14,263 nucleotides of DNA from Leptospira sp. 96542 (GTDB lineage Bacteria > Spirochaetota > Leptospiria > Leptospirales > Leptospiraceae), in contig JARJFC010000073.1 of NCBI GenBank assembly GCA_029310945.1, positions 1 to 14,263 on the forward strand, written 5' to 3'. Below the pieces are notes generated by a model that made no database searches, had not been told where the DNA came from, and saw only the letters and a list, made by a program, of their open reading frames with translations. This document shows, piece after piece, positions 6,993 through 13,750 of this stretch. The stretch's first letter is position 1; every line of letters starts with the position of its first letter. The translations under genes were made by a program, and so were the position numbers.

Positions 6993-8042
6993 TCAGTTTT
7001 TTAAAACCTCAACTAAATTTTCAATGTTCGAGTTTGCTAAATATTTGGAGAGACGTTCTTCTTGTTTTAGGATAATTTTATTTTTCATATTCGAATCTAA
7101 AAAGAGTTCGTGTAAAAACCGGCTAATCTGTTCGAAATTTTTATTCAATAATAAAATGCCTGAGTCGTCTAATGTTTCTTTGATGGCGCCAGCGTTGTAG
7201 GCAATGACAGGCAATTCAAAATTCATGGCTTCTAAAAGTGGAACACAAAATCCCTCGTGTTCACTCATAGATATAAAAAAATCGCTTTCCAAATAATATT
7301 TGGTTAACATAGATTCATCTACATAAGGAATGATTTTTACTTCATCGGCCAAATCCAAATGTTGGATCATAAAATTTAATTCATCTAAATAAGACTTTTG
7401 ATCTGGGTTACAAAACCCAATCATGCGAATGATAAATTGATTTCCGTAAATTGATTTATAAGTTCGCGCCAATCGAATTAAATCATCTTGACGTTTGTTT
7501 GGTGCAATTCTCCCAACGAACAAAAAATTAGGAAATGGATTGAGTTTTTGTTTTAACTGTGGTTTTAAATGGATCCACTTTTTAAAGTTAATGTGAAGTG
7601 GAAGTAGCTGAGGGTTACGAAAATGATTTTCTTTTAGTTCATCCAAATTAAATTCTGAAACTGCAAAAGCATAATCGAAATGATCGCGTATAATTTTTAA
7701 GTCGTCTCTCCCTTGTCGTAATAAAAAAGAAAACTTTAGATCATATGGTGTAAAAAAATGTTCTGGTGTGACGTTATGGTAAATGAGAATTTTTTTATTT
7801 GGCAATTTTAATAAAAATTCTAAAACTTCTGTATGTATTGAATGATGGTAAATCAAAACATCGTTTGTATTGATATTCGCCTTTGTGATTTTTTCGGCGA
7901 ATTTACTATCGATTGCAGAAACGTTGCCAGAGTAAATTTCTCCTTTGTAACCTTGCAAAGACAATAAACGTTTTAGTTCCAACATCTCTTGCGAAATGGC
8001 GTCTCCTAATTGGAAACCTGCTGAAAATTGGTGAACATTCAT
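6993..8042 (-). CDS. GT4-family glycosyltransferase, second of three (paralogue of next upstream)
   Basis: A 349-residue GT-B glycosyltransferase. It has 'FLFVGRIAPNKRQDDLI' (173-189) opening the donor-binding half, with Arg178 and Lys183 as likely phosphate-contacting residues. The EX7E motif Glu263/Glu271 lies in 'SMSEHEGFCVPLLEAM'. The N-terminal half has 'IYHNVTPEHFF' (88-97), also seen as 'FHNITPASFY' in the neighbouring gene product, and the two proteins share the SEHEGFC box, so they are likely diverged paralogues. Cytoplasmic, probably acting on a lipid-linked glycan. Its ATG directly abuts the TAA of the preceding gene (TAAATG), a coupled arrangement. Specificity is unknown; mannosyl- or rhamnosyl-transfer fits the neighbourhood. 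Confidence 0.88.
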   Translation of the reverse strand: MNVHQFSAGFQLGDAISQEMLELKRLLSLQGYKGEIYSGNVSAIDSKFAEKITKANINTNDVLIYHHSIHTEVLEFLLKLPNKKILIYHNVTPEHFFTPYDLKFSFLLRQGRDDLKIIRDHFDYAFAVSEFNLDELKENHFRNPQLLPLHINFKKWIHLKPQLKQKLNPFPNFLFVGRIAPNKRQDDLIRLARTYKSIYGNQFIIRMIGFCNPDQKSYLDELNFMIQHLDLADEVKIIPYVDESMLTKYYLESDFFISMSEHEGFCVPLLEAMNFELPVIAYNAGAIKETLDDSGILLLNKNFEQISRFLHELFLDSNMKNKIILKQEERLSKYLANSNIENLVEVLKN

Positions 8043-9101
8043 TTATATTCTACCTAAAATCGAAGTTATGTTTTGTTTCCAAGGATATGAATTATAATGT
8101 AGCAGTGTTTTCTTTTGTGTTTGAATTGTTTCAAGTTTCAAAGTTTGGTTTGAAAGAATTGTTTTAAGTTCTTTAGTGAGTGTCGAAAAACTTTTTTCAT
8201 AAAAAAGTAAACCAGCACCTCTCATCGTTTCAGGTACTGCAGTCTGTGCATAAGCGTAAACTGGCAAACCCATTCCAAATGCTTCTAGTAGTGGTAAACA
8301 AAACCCTTCGTGTTCGCTCATCGATACGAAGACACTACTTTTTTCAAAGTAAGAAAGTACTTCGTTGTCATTCAGACCAGTTAGGAATTGAATTTTATTT
8401 TCTAATTCTCTTTCTTTTACTTTTTGTTTTAAGCGTTCGTAATATCCATCAAATGCCCCTATCACGGAGCCTACTAGGTAACATTCCGAATTGGGATAAA
8501 GGATAGACCATTCTGCAAAAAAGTCGATTAAATCTTCCCATTTTTTTTGAGGAGAGTATCTTCCAACAAATATGAGGGAGCCCGAATCATTTGGAATTGT
8601 ATTTTTTATGGTATATTCTTTGCAAATTGGCAAAATATAGGGGTTTTGAAATTTAAAATCCCTGACGGTAAATAAATTATAATTTGAATCACACCAAATG
8701 GAGTCACAAAACAAAGAAAAGGTGGCAAGTTCTAAATATGAAACCGATTCGAATTTTTCCATCGCATCAAAAATTTCTTTTGTCGTAGTCTCTTTATAAA
8801 AAGAAGCTGGTGTGATATTGTGAAACCTTAGTATTTTTTTACCAGATAGATTTTGGAATAATTTGTAAGGATAACCAGCTCCTCCATAATGTAAAATATG
8901 AATGTCTTCGTAAGATACTGGAATCGAAAAATCGTTAACTCCATGAAACTGAACCCCCGGAAGTGATTTTCCTTTTCGAGGAATACGAGTGATAAAATGT
9001 GATTCGAAACCAAGCGATTGGAAAACATTGGAAAGGCCAATGGCATCATTTCCGACGCCATCGGAATCTTTCAATTCATCCAAATGTTGGAAAACTTTCA
9101 T
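8043..9101 (-). CDS. GT4-family glycosyltransferase, first of three
   Basis: A 352-residue GT-B protein. The N-terminal half begins 'KVFQHLDELKDSDGVGNDA', where a DGVGND loop replaces the GG acceptor loop found in many GT4 enzymes. It continues with 'LRFHNITPASFY' (91-102). The donor half contains 'LIFVGRYSPQKKWEDLI' (176-192) and the EX7E pair Glu265/Glu273 in 'SMSEHEGFCLPLLEAF'. The first 20 residues and the HNxTP box suggest the family of GT4 enzymes seen in O-antigen and glycan clusters. Its TAA is directly followed by the next gene's ATG, and its own ATG lies 2 nt after the stop of the methyltransferase-like gene. All key motif residues are present, so it is expected to be active. Confidence 0.88.
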   Translation of the reverse strand: MKVFQHLDELKDSDGVGNDAIGLSNVFQSLGFESHFITRIPRKGKSLPGVQFHGVNDFSIPVSYEDIHILHYGGAGYPYKLFQNLSGKKILRFHNITPASFYKETTTKEIFDAMEKFESVSYLELATFSLFCDSIWCDSNYNLFTVRDFKFQNPYILPICKEYTIKNTIPNDSGSLIFVGRYSPQKKWEDLIDFFAEWSILYPNSECYLVGSVIGAFDGYYERLKQKVKERELENKIQFLTGLNDNEVLSYFEKSSVFVSMSEHEGFCLPLLEAFGMGLPVYAYAQTAVPETMRGAGLLFYEKSFSTLTKELKTILSNQTLKLETIQTQKKTLLHYNSYPWKQNITSILGRI

Positions 9102-9103
9102 TA

Positions 9104-10120
9104 TTAACTTTTGGTATATTTAAAAATTTTAGTTTCTGATAGATCAGATAAGTTCCGTTCGTTCGTAAATCCTAATCTTTCTAAATAGGTGGGCAAAGAA
9201 TTTATATCTATTTCCGAAACTTGAACATCTGAAAATGGTTTTATGTTTGATTTGGGTTTTGTAAGAATCGAAAAATAAATACTATTTTTGGGGCTAACAG
9301 AAGTTGATAATTCTACAAATAATTTTTCGATAAAATAAGATGGAAATTGATTGAGTGGGATATATACCAAAACATCTGAACCATCAGCTACTATTTGTTT
9401 GATGGGAAAAATTGAGTTTTGAAATTGTACTGAAGGCGAGATTTTTTTTTCGATAAAATCTTTTTCATTCGGATCCGTCGTGATTGCCAAAAATTTAATA
9501 TGCAAAAAAGATAATTGTTTTAAAATTTCTCCCCACCGAGGAAATAAAACAGTTACACTTTGGCTGTGTTTTAAATCTTCAATGGCAGTATTCCATGACG
9601 GGTCTATACCAGCATCGGTAAAGTAAGACCCGTTCGCCCATCCAAACCCACCAATATTTTCATCTGGGAGCTTTTTTAAAAGGTATTCTTTATAAAATCC
9701 GTCAAACCTGCCTTCCAGGTTTTCCAACCTTCTTCCCAAACGAATTAGCTCGTGTAGGACAGAAAAAAACGCCCGGATACGATTTTCGGATAATTTTTTG
9801 TCAACCAATGAATAAACGGAAATTAGGCGACTAACCAAATAGCGAATTGGTCCTTTGATGAACCAAAGTTTAGGATTCGTAAATTTTGGACTTGTGATTC
9901 CCTTTTCAAATAAATGTGCAGTTCCTGCAGGATCAAATTTCCTAAACCCTTCGGGTGATTCTGGTTTGTAACTGAGTTTTGTGAGTTCCCGCCAGTCTCT
10001 TGTGTGGCCAGGCTCCAGAGGAATTTTGGATTCAATGGAACGCATGATTTCAGAAACGTTCAGCTGTGGATCACGTATCTCAATGAAGGGCGTTTGGTTG
10101 AAATTTTTCTCATCTTCCAC
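9104..10120 (-). CDS. methyltransferase-like protein lacking the SAM-binding glycine loop
   Basis: A 338-residue soluble protein that I do not recognise with certainty. The N-terminal part ('DPQLNVSEIMRSIESKI', 17-33) and the middle helix 'SVLHELIRLGRRLENLEGRF' (120-139) resemble the leader region of methyltransferases common in polysaccharide clusters. Residues 188-290 follow the order of a class I SAM domain: strand VTVLF, a GEIL helix start, strand 'IKFLAITTDPN', and later 'SDVLVYIPLN' and 'NSIYFSILT'. Where such enzymes have a DxGCGxGEFL loop, this protein reads LFPRWGEIL, so the acidic residue and most glycines are gone. It may be a structural or regulatory pseudo-enzyme of the glycosyltransferase operon it heads. 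The start is GTG at 10120; the nearby ATG is out of frame. The only ribosome-site candidate is a purine-rich AAAGAAAG. Confidence 0.6.
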   Translation of the reverse strand: MEDEKNFNQTPFIEIRDPQLNVSEIMRSIESKIPLEPGHTRDWRELTKLSYKPESPEGFRKFDPAGTAHLFEKGITSPKFTNPKLWFIKGPIRYLVSRLISVYSLVDKKLSENRIRAFFSVLHELIRLGRRLENLEGRFDGFYKEYLLKKLPDENIGGFGWANGSYFTDAGIDPSWNTAIEDLKHSQSVTVLFPRWGEILKQLSFLHIKFLAITTDPNEKDFIEKKISPSVQFQNSIFPIKQIVADGSDVLVYIPLNQFPSYFIEKLFVELSTSVSPKNSIYFSILTKPKSNIKPFSDVQVSEIDINSLPTYLERLGFTNERNLSDLSETKIFKYTKS

Positions 10121-10206
10121 AGTTTTCTTTCTTTTGTTGAGAGGATTTGAAAAATTGGGAGAATGGCAACTAAATCTTAGGATCGAATCGGAAAATTCCT
10201 AAATCT
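10121..10206. promoter_or_regulatory. divergent intergenic region between GT operon and rmd
   Basis: 86 bp must contain start signals for both directions. Rightward, TTGAGA (10137-10142) with GAGAAT (10159-10164) at 16-nt spacing is the best sigma70-like pair, 5/6 and 4/6 matches. Leftward I see only TTGCCA without a good -10. No convincing Shine-Dalgarno sequence precedes the rmd ATG at 10207. Confidence 0.35.
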
Positions 10207-11112
10207 ATGAAAAAAAAACAAACATTAGTGACCGGAGCCAACGGGTTTGTCGGAAACTACCTTATTCCCGCCCTGGAGGGGGCTGGAATTTATGAAATCC
10301 ATTCCTTTTCTGGTGATATCCGCGATAAAGAAAATGTCCAGAAACAGATCCAATCCATCGCACCTGATACGGTCATCCACTTAGCTGCCCAAGCCTTCGT
10401 GCCCATCGCAGTTGCCGATCCTTGGGAAACAGAAGAAATCAATGTGCGGGGAACCTTGAACCTATTGGAATCACTCCACCGTTCTGGGCATATTTCAAAA
10501 CTATTGTATGTTTCATCCGCCGATGTGTACGGAAAACAATTTGAATCCGATTTACCACTCTCCGAAAAACTCTTACCAAAACCCGTAAATCCTTATGCTG
10601 GTAGTAAGTTGGCGGCAGAATCGTATTGTAGACAGTATGCCCATTATAGTCCGAACCTTTCTGTTGTGATTGCAAGACCATTCAACCACATTGGTGTAGG
10701 GCAAAGAAGGGAGTTTGTGATCCCCAATTTTTGTGCACAAATTTTAGAAGCCAAATCAAAGGGTGAAGTTTCGATTTCAGTGGGAGACCTAAACCCAACT
10801 CGTGATTTTTCCAATGTAAAAGACATTGTATCGGGTTATTTGACTCTGATTGAAAAAGGTGAATCGGGTGAGATATACAATATTTGTTCTGGTGAAGAAA
10901 CTAGCATTCGTTCAATGGTTGAAAAACTAATTCAAATTTCAGATTCAAAAATTGGTTTTACTGTTCATCCTGACCGTGTCCGGTCTTCAGAAACGTCGAG
11001 AGTTTATGGCGACAATTCAAAATTAAAAGCCTTGGGGTGGAAAAATTCATTCACTGTGGATGAAACTTTATTTGAAATTTATTCCCACCTCAAAACAGAA
11101 ATGGGTTTTTAA
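10207..11112 (+). CDS. rmd: GDP-4-keto-6-deoxy-D-mannose reductase (GDP-D-rhamnose synthesis)
   Basis: A 301-residue extended SDR enzyme. The NAD(P)-binding TGANGFVG motif is at 9-16, the 'SSADVYG' strand with the catalytic Ser is near 103-109, and the YxxxK pair is Tyr130/Lys134 in 'NPYAGSK'. 'ARPFNHIGVGQ' and 'GDLNPTRDFSNVKDIV' are the segments that mark Rmd, as opposed to GDP-fucose synthase or UDP-galactose epimerase. 'YNICSGEETSIRSMV' is also Rmd-like. The reaction reduces GDP-4-keto-6-deoxy-D-mannose, the product of Gmd, to GDP-D-rhamnose in the cytoplasm. No gmd is present in this window. It is divergent from the three-glycosyltransferase operon, which may use its product. Nine consecutive adenines follow the start codon. 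The 3' end overlaps the convergent M48 peptidase gene by 4 bp. A closely related 4-ketoreductase with another GDP-sugar substrate is the main alternative. Confidence 0.82.
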   Translation: MKKKQTLVTGANGFVGNYLIPALEGAGIYEIHSFSGDIRDKENVQKQIQSIAPDTVIHLAAQAFVPIAVADPWETEEINVRGTLNLLESLHRSGHISKLLYVSSADVYGKQFESDLPLSEKLLPKPVNPYAGSKLAAESYCRQYAHYSPNLSVVIARPFNHIGVGQRREFVIPNFCAQILEAKSKGEVSISVGDLNPTRDFSNVKDIVSGYLTLIEKGESGEIYNICSGEETSIRSMVEKLIQISDSKIGFTVHPDRVRSSETSRVYGDNSKLKALGWKNSFTVDETLFEIYSHLKTEMGF

Positions 11113-12269
11113 ATACAGGAATTTTGGGCGGCCTTCCAAGTAACATTTGGTACAACTAGTTTTTTCATACCTGGTTTTTCTTTGATCATTTTTGTGAGTG
11201 CTTCCATCCTATCCTTTGTGGCTGGGTGGGTGCTTAAATAATCGGTGATTGTTTTGGAAATAACGCTTTCCTTTTGGTTTTCTTCCTGTTCACTTTCTTC
11301 CTCATCAGAATTTTCCAATTGATGAATTTTTTCGAAAAAAGAATACAAACCTTTGGCGGAATAATTTTTGTTGTATAGAATCTTCACGGCTGTCGTGTCT
11401 GCTTCGGTTTCGAAATCCCGTGAAAATTTTAGAACAGCAATGGTCGATCCAAGTTCCGTTATGGTTTCCATAATTTCAAAATCACCAAAACCTGGCCCAA
11501 CTAGCAAACTAATGGCGAATGAAGTACCAAGTGCCTTCACTAAGTTGCGGATATGGTGTCTTTTTTCGACATGCGCAATTTCATGAGCTAGAACACCAAT
11601 AACTTCCGATTGGTTTTCTGCCTCATGCAGCAAACCAGAAAAGACGTAAATTTGACCGTTGGACAATGCAAATGCATTTGGATCTTTTCTGTTTATGAGT
11701 GAAATTTTATATTTATAATTTGAGTTTGCTGGAACGATTGTCTTCAGTGTTTCGTTAAAAAAAGTTTCTGCGGCCTTTGATTCACAAAGATCAAATTGTA
11801 ATTCGACACGTTTTTGAACCGATTCTCCTAAACTTTGATCCACACTGATTGGTAACAAACTCGGAATGATTTCTAAACTTTTATAATATCCTAATCCAAT
11901 GCTTGCTGAAATACAAATGGTGATGGCGACGAGAACGAATTTATTTGTGCTACGAATGGTAAAGATTAATTTATTCAATCCGCCAGTGTTTTTTTTATGT
12001 TCGATCCAGAGTGATTCTAAAGATTTTTTATCTAAATCGTTTATAAAAATTTCGAGTACGGGGCTTTCTTCTCTTTCATCTGGATTGAGTGTCAGTTTGC
12101 AACCGTTATGCGTCTTTGTGAATTCGGCAAAGTTTTCTAAATAGAGTTTGTGGGATGTATGATTTGATTTAAATTGAATGGCGTTACCGTAAACCAAAAC
12201 AGTCCCCTCTTCGGGGACTGCGGATTTACCATCATAAAATCGAGATGAAAATTCTTTTTGTTCTAACAA
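11109..12269 (-). CDS. M48-family zinc metallopeptidase with N-terminal DUF7092-like domain
   Basis: A 386-residue membrane-anchored peptidase of the Oma1/BepA/LoiP type. Residues ~5-100 form a small beta-rich domain starting 'SSRFYDGKSAVPEEGTVLVYG', like the DUF7092 domain that precedes M48 peptidases. One transmembrane span lies at ~111-128. The catalytic zinc site is HEIAH (229-233) with third ligand Glu287 in 'FETEAD', and 'STHPATKDRM' (347-356) supplies the conserved HP. The acidic 'SDEEESEQEEN' insert (321-331) precedes that motif. Relatives degrade misfolded envelope proteins, but the targets here are unknown. The start is a TTG 5 nt after the stop of the DUF898 gene, chosen because it gives the full N-terminal domain; no better start exists. 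It overlaps the 3' end of rmd by 4 bp. Cotranscription with DUF898 suggests joint work in the membrane. Confidence 0.88.
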   Translation of the reverse strand: MLEQKEFSSRFYDGKSAVPEEGTVLVYGNAIQFKSNHTSHKLYLENFAEFTKTHNGCKLTLNPDEREESPVLEIFINDLDKKSLESLWIEHKKNTGGLNKLIFTIRSTNKFVLVAITICISASIGLGYYKSLEIIPSLLPISVDQSLGESVQKRVELQFDLCESKAAETFFNETLKTIVPANSNYKYKISLINRKDPNAFALSNGQIYVFSGLLHEAENQSEVIGVLAHEIAHVEKRHHIRNLVKALGTSFAISLLVGPGFGDFEIMETITELGSTIAVLKFSRDFETEADTTAVKILYNKNYSAKGLYSFFEKIHQLENSDEEESEQEENQKESVISKTITDYLSTHPATKDRMEALTKMIKEKPGMKKLVVPNVTWKAAQNSCI

Positions 12270-12274
12270 TTTTA

Positions 12275-13231
12275 TTACGTAATGAATGCTTCCAATGTTT
12301 CGGCAAGCGCTTCTAATCCTTCTGCTGTAGCGTTGGCTCCCCTGTCAGCTTGGGCTGAAATTGTGGAAAAATCCACATCAGATTCCAAACTCACCGCTTC
12401 CAAAAATAATTTGGACATACGAACCATTACCCAAGCGAAACCGATACCAACTGTGACAATGATGATCAAATAGGAAAGCAGAATGTTTACAAAAATCTGG
12501 CCACCCGTTAGGTCACATTTGAATTTTTTGTTTTGGAAACTTGTGTGGTTCCAAATGTAATTTTGTACGTCAGCTACGAACCAAGAATAATAAATTCCAA
12601 GTGTGACAACACTCAGAAAAAAACCTTTGAGATAAAGAAAAAATATTTCCTTTCCGTCTGCTTCAAATCCAAAGTTTGTATTTCCGTAGCGAGTTTTACC
12701 TTGTAAGTAGGCTTCTTTTTCTGCAAAAAACCAAGGATAGTAAATGCCCAAAGTGATCACTGTTAAAAAGATACCTTTTGCATACAATTTACCAACTTCC
12801 AAAAGTTTTCCGTCAAAACCAAAACGAAGGTTGCGGTAACCAGTGCGTGAAGTCATGTACTTTCTATTCCCCACAACGATGATGGGTACAAGCACAATGA
12901 GAATCCCCAAGTAAAGGATGTAAGTTACGATCAAAGATAGATAAGGAATCGGAAGGAATTCTAAAATCTTGCCAATGATTGCGAGAACAATCCCAAGTAC
13001 GATGATGATCCCTAATGCTTTTAGGAAACCGATGAATCTTTCTTTTCCTGTTCCGTGGAAGGAGAACCTTTCGCCAGCCCACTCGATATTTTCTGACATG
13101 TATTTTTGAATATTGGTTTTTGCCCAAAAGCTGTAGATACCGAGAGTGATTATAGTGAGGAACATATTCTTCAATAGTAAAAGAAAAAGCCCTCCACCCG
13201 TTGCATGGAATTTGATGCGGTTGTTGTCCAT
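12275..13231 (-). CDS. DUF898/YjgN-family integral membrane protein with four internal repeats
   Basis: A 318-residue membrane protein of the YjgN/DUF898 family, of unknown function. The core repeat is 'FLTIITLGIYSFWA' at 24-37, 'FLTVITLGIYYPWF' at 155-168, 'FLSVVTLGIYYSWF' at 205-218 and a diverged 'LIIIVTVGIGFAWV' at 255-268. Each is followed by a short charged segment and, in the first three, a 'G/N..F.F...GK/G' strand. Copies two to four are spaced exactly 50 residues apart. A separate hydrophobic block lies at 68-120. The ATG at 13231 is supported by a strong AGGGGA ribosome site 5 nt upstream. The C-terminal ~45 residues are soluble and Ala/Glu-rich. It is followed 5 nt later by the M48 peptidase gene. 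Identification with the family is confident from the repeated motif; no function can be assigned. Confidence 0.85.
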   Translation of the reverse strand: MDNNRIKFHATGGGLFLLLLKNMFLTIITLGIYSFWAKTNIQKYMSENIEWAGERFSFHGTGKERFIGFLKALGIIIVLGIVLAIIGKILEFLPIPYLSLIVTYILYLGILIVLVPIIVVGNRKYMTSRTGYRNLRFGFDGKLLEVGKLYAKGIFLTVITLGIYYPWFFAEKEAYLQGKTRYGNTNFGFEADGKEIFFLYLKGFFLSVVTLGIYYSWFVADVQNYIWNHTSFQNKKFKCDLTGGQIFVNILLSYLIIIVTVGIGFAWVMVRMSKLFLEAVSLESDVDFSTISAQADRGANATAEGLEALAETLEAFIT

Positions 13232-13236
13232 TAAAG

Positions 13237-13242
13237 TCCCCT
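13237..13242 (-). promoter_or_regulatory. strong ribosome binding site of DUF898 gene
   Basis: AGGGGA on the minus strand, 5 nt before the ATG at 13231. It is the strongest Shine-Dalgarno site in the window and fixes this start. Confidence 0.7.
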
Positions 13243-13277
13243 GAAAATTTCTTGTGGGGTAAGTTTAGGCGAAAAAG

Positions 13278-13286
13278 CATATACCA
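13278..13286 (-). promoter_or_regulatory. candidate extended -10 promoter of DUF898-M48 unit
   Basis: On the minus strand TGG-TATATG resembles an extended -10 element, 46 nt upstream of the DUF898 start codon. No good -35 is seen at 17 nt, which is acceptable for extended -10 promoters. This is inference from sequence pattern only. Confidence 0.35.
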
Positions 13287-13361
13287 GTAAAGAAAAATAT
13301 TTACTAAAATTCTAAATTTCGTTCTCCTTGCTCTGTGGATTGGATTTTCTTGCCTTCTAAC

Positions 13362-13419
13362 AACTGTAAAAACAGTTTCATTGAACTCAGTTCACAGCCA
13401 TTTTTTGGGAAAGTCCCAA
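13362..13419. repeat. cluster of three small perfect inverted repeats
   Basis: Three dyads follow each other in 58 bp: AACTGT-aaaa-ACAGTT (13362-13377), TGAAC-tca-GTTCA (13382-13394) and TTGGGA-aag-TCCCAA (13405-13419). They lie in the 223-bp divergent gap, upstream of the small secreted protein gene. The third has T-residues before, not after, the stem on the + strand and so is not a standard terminator in either direction. Possible operators or an RNA leader structure. Confidence 0.4.
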
Positions 13420-13454
13420 CAATCTTTCTCAAAAAATAAGTCTATTTCTATACT

Positions 13455-13736
13455 ATGCGTCATTTGATTTTTTATTCTGTAATTTTTGTTGCTACAGCAG
13501 TTTTGTCGCAACCTGGTCAGGAACTTCCTCCCAATGTTTTGGATCTCAAGGGAGATGATAAATCTGTCAGACAACCGCCAGAACGAAAAGACAAAAAAGG
13601 TTGTTGTAAAATCAAATACCCAGCTGGCGGTTACGATTTTTATCTGGCCACCGAAGCAGATTGTCGTTCGAGTCTCTATTTTGACAGGTTTTTGGGAGAA
13701 AACAATACCTTATGCTTTCGGTGGGAAGAGGATTAG
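13455..13736 (+). CDS. small secreted four-cysteine protein, unknown function
   Basis: A 93-residue protein that I cannot assign to a named family. An N-terminal signal peptide is evident: 'MRHLIFYSVIFVATAVLSQ', short positive start then a hydrophobic core, with probable cleavage near residue 18. No lipobox cysteine is present, so it is expected to be periplasmic or released rather than a lipoprotein. The mature part has a proline- and charge-rich linker (25-48), then a compact domain with Cys50, Cys51, Cys70 and Cys87 and several aromatics, consistent with two disulfides. The start ATG lacks a visible Shine-Dalgarno; a TATACT element ends directly before the ATG. The gene ends at 13736, only 14 nt before (or overlapping, if the longer form is used) the patatin-like gene. 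The signal peptide and cysteines argue for a real gene in this frame rather than the overlapping alternatives. Confidence 0.7.
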   Translation: MRHLIFYSVIFVATAVLSQPGQELPPNVLDLKGDDKSVRQPPERKDKKGCCKIKYPAGGYDFYLATEADCRSSLYFDRFLGENNTLCFRWEED

Positions 13737-13750
13737 AATTTTCTGATATT

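Noticed and set aside
13405..13419. Rho-independent terminator
   Set aside because: The stem is followed by CAATCT on + and by A-residues on -; the T-run precedes the stem, and no gene ends here.
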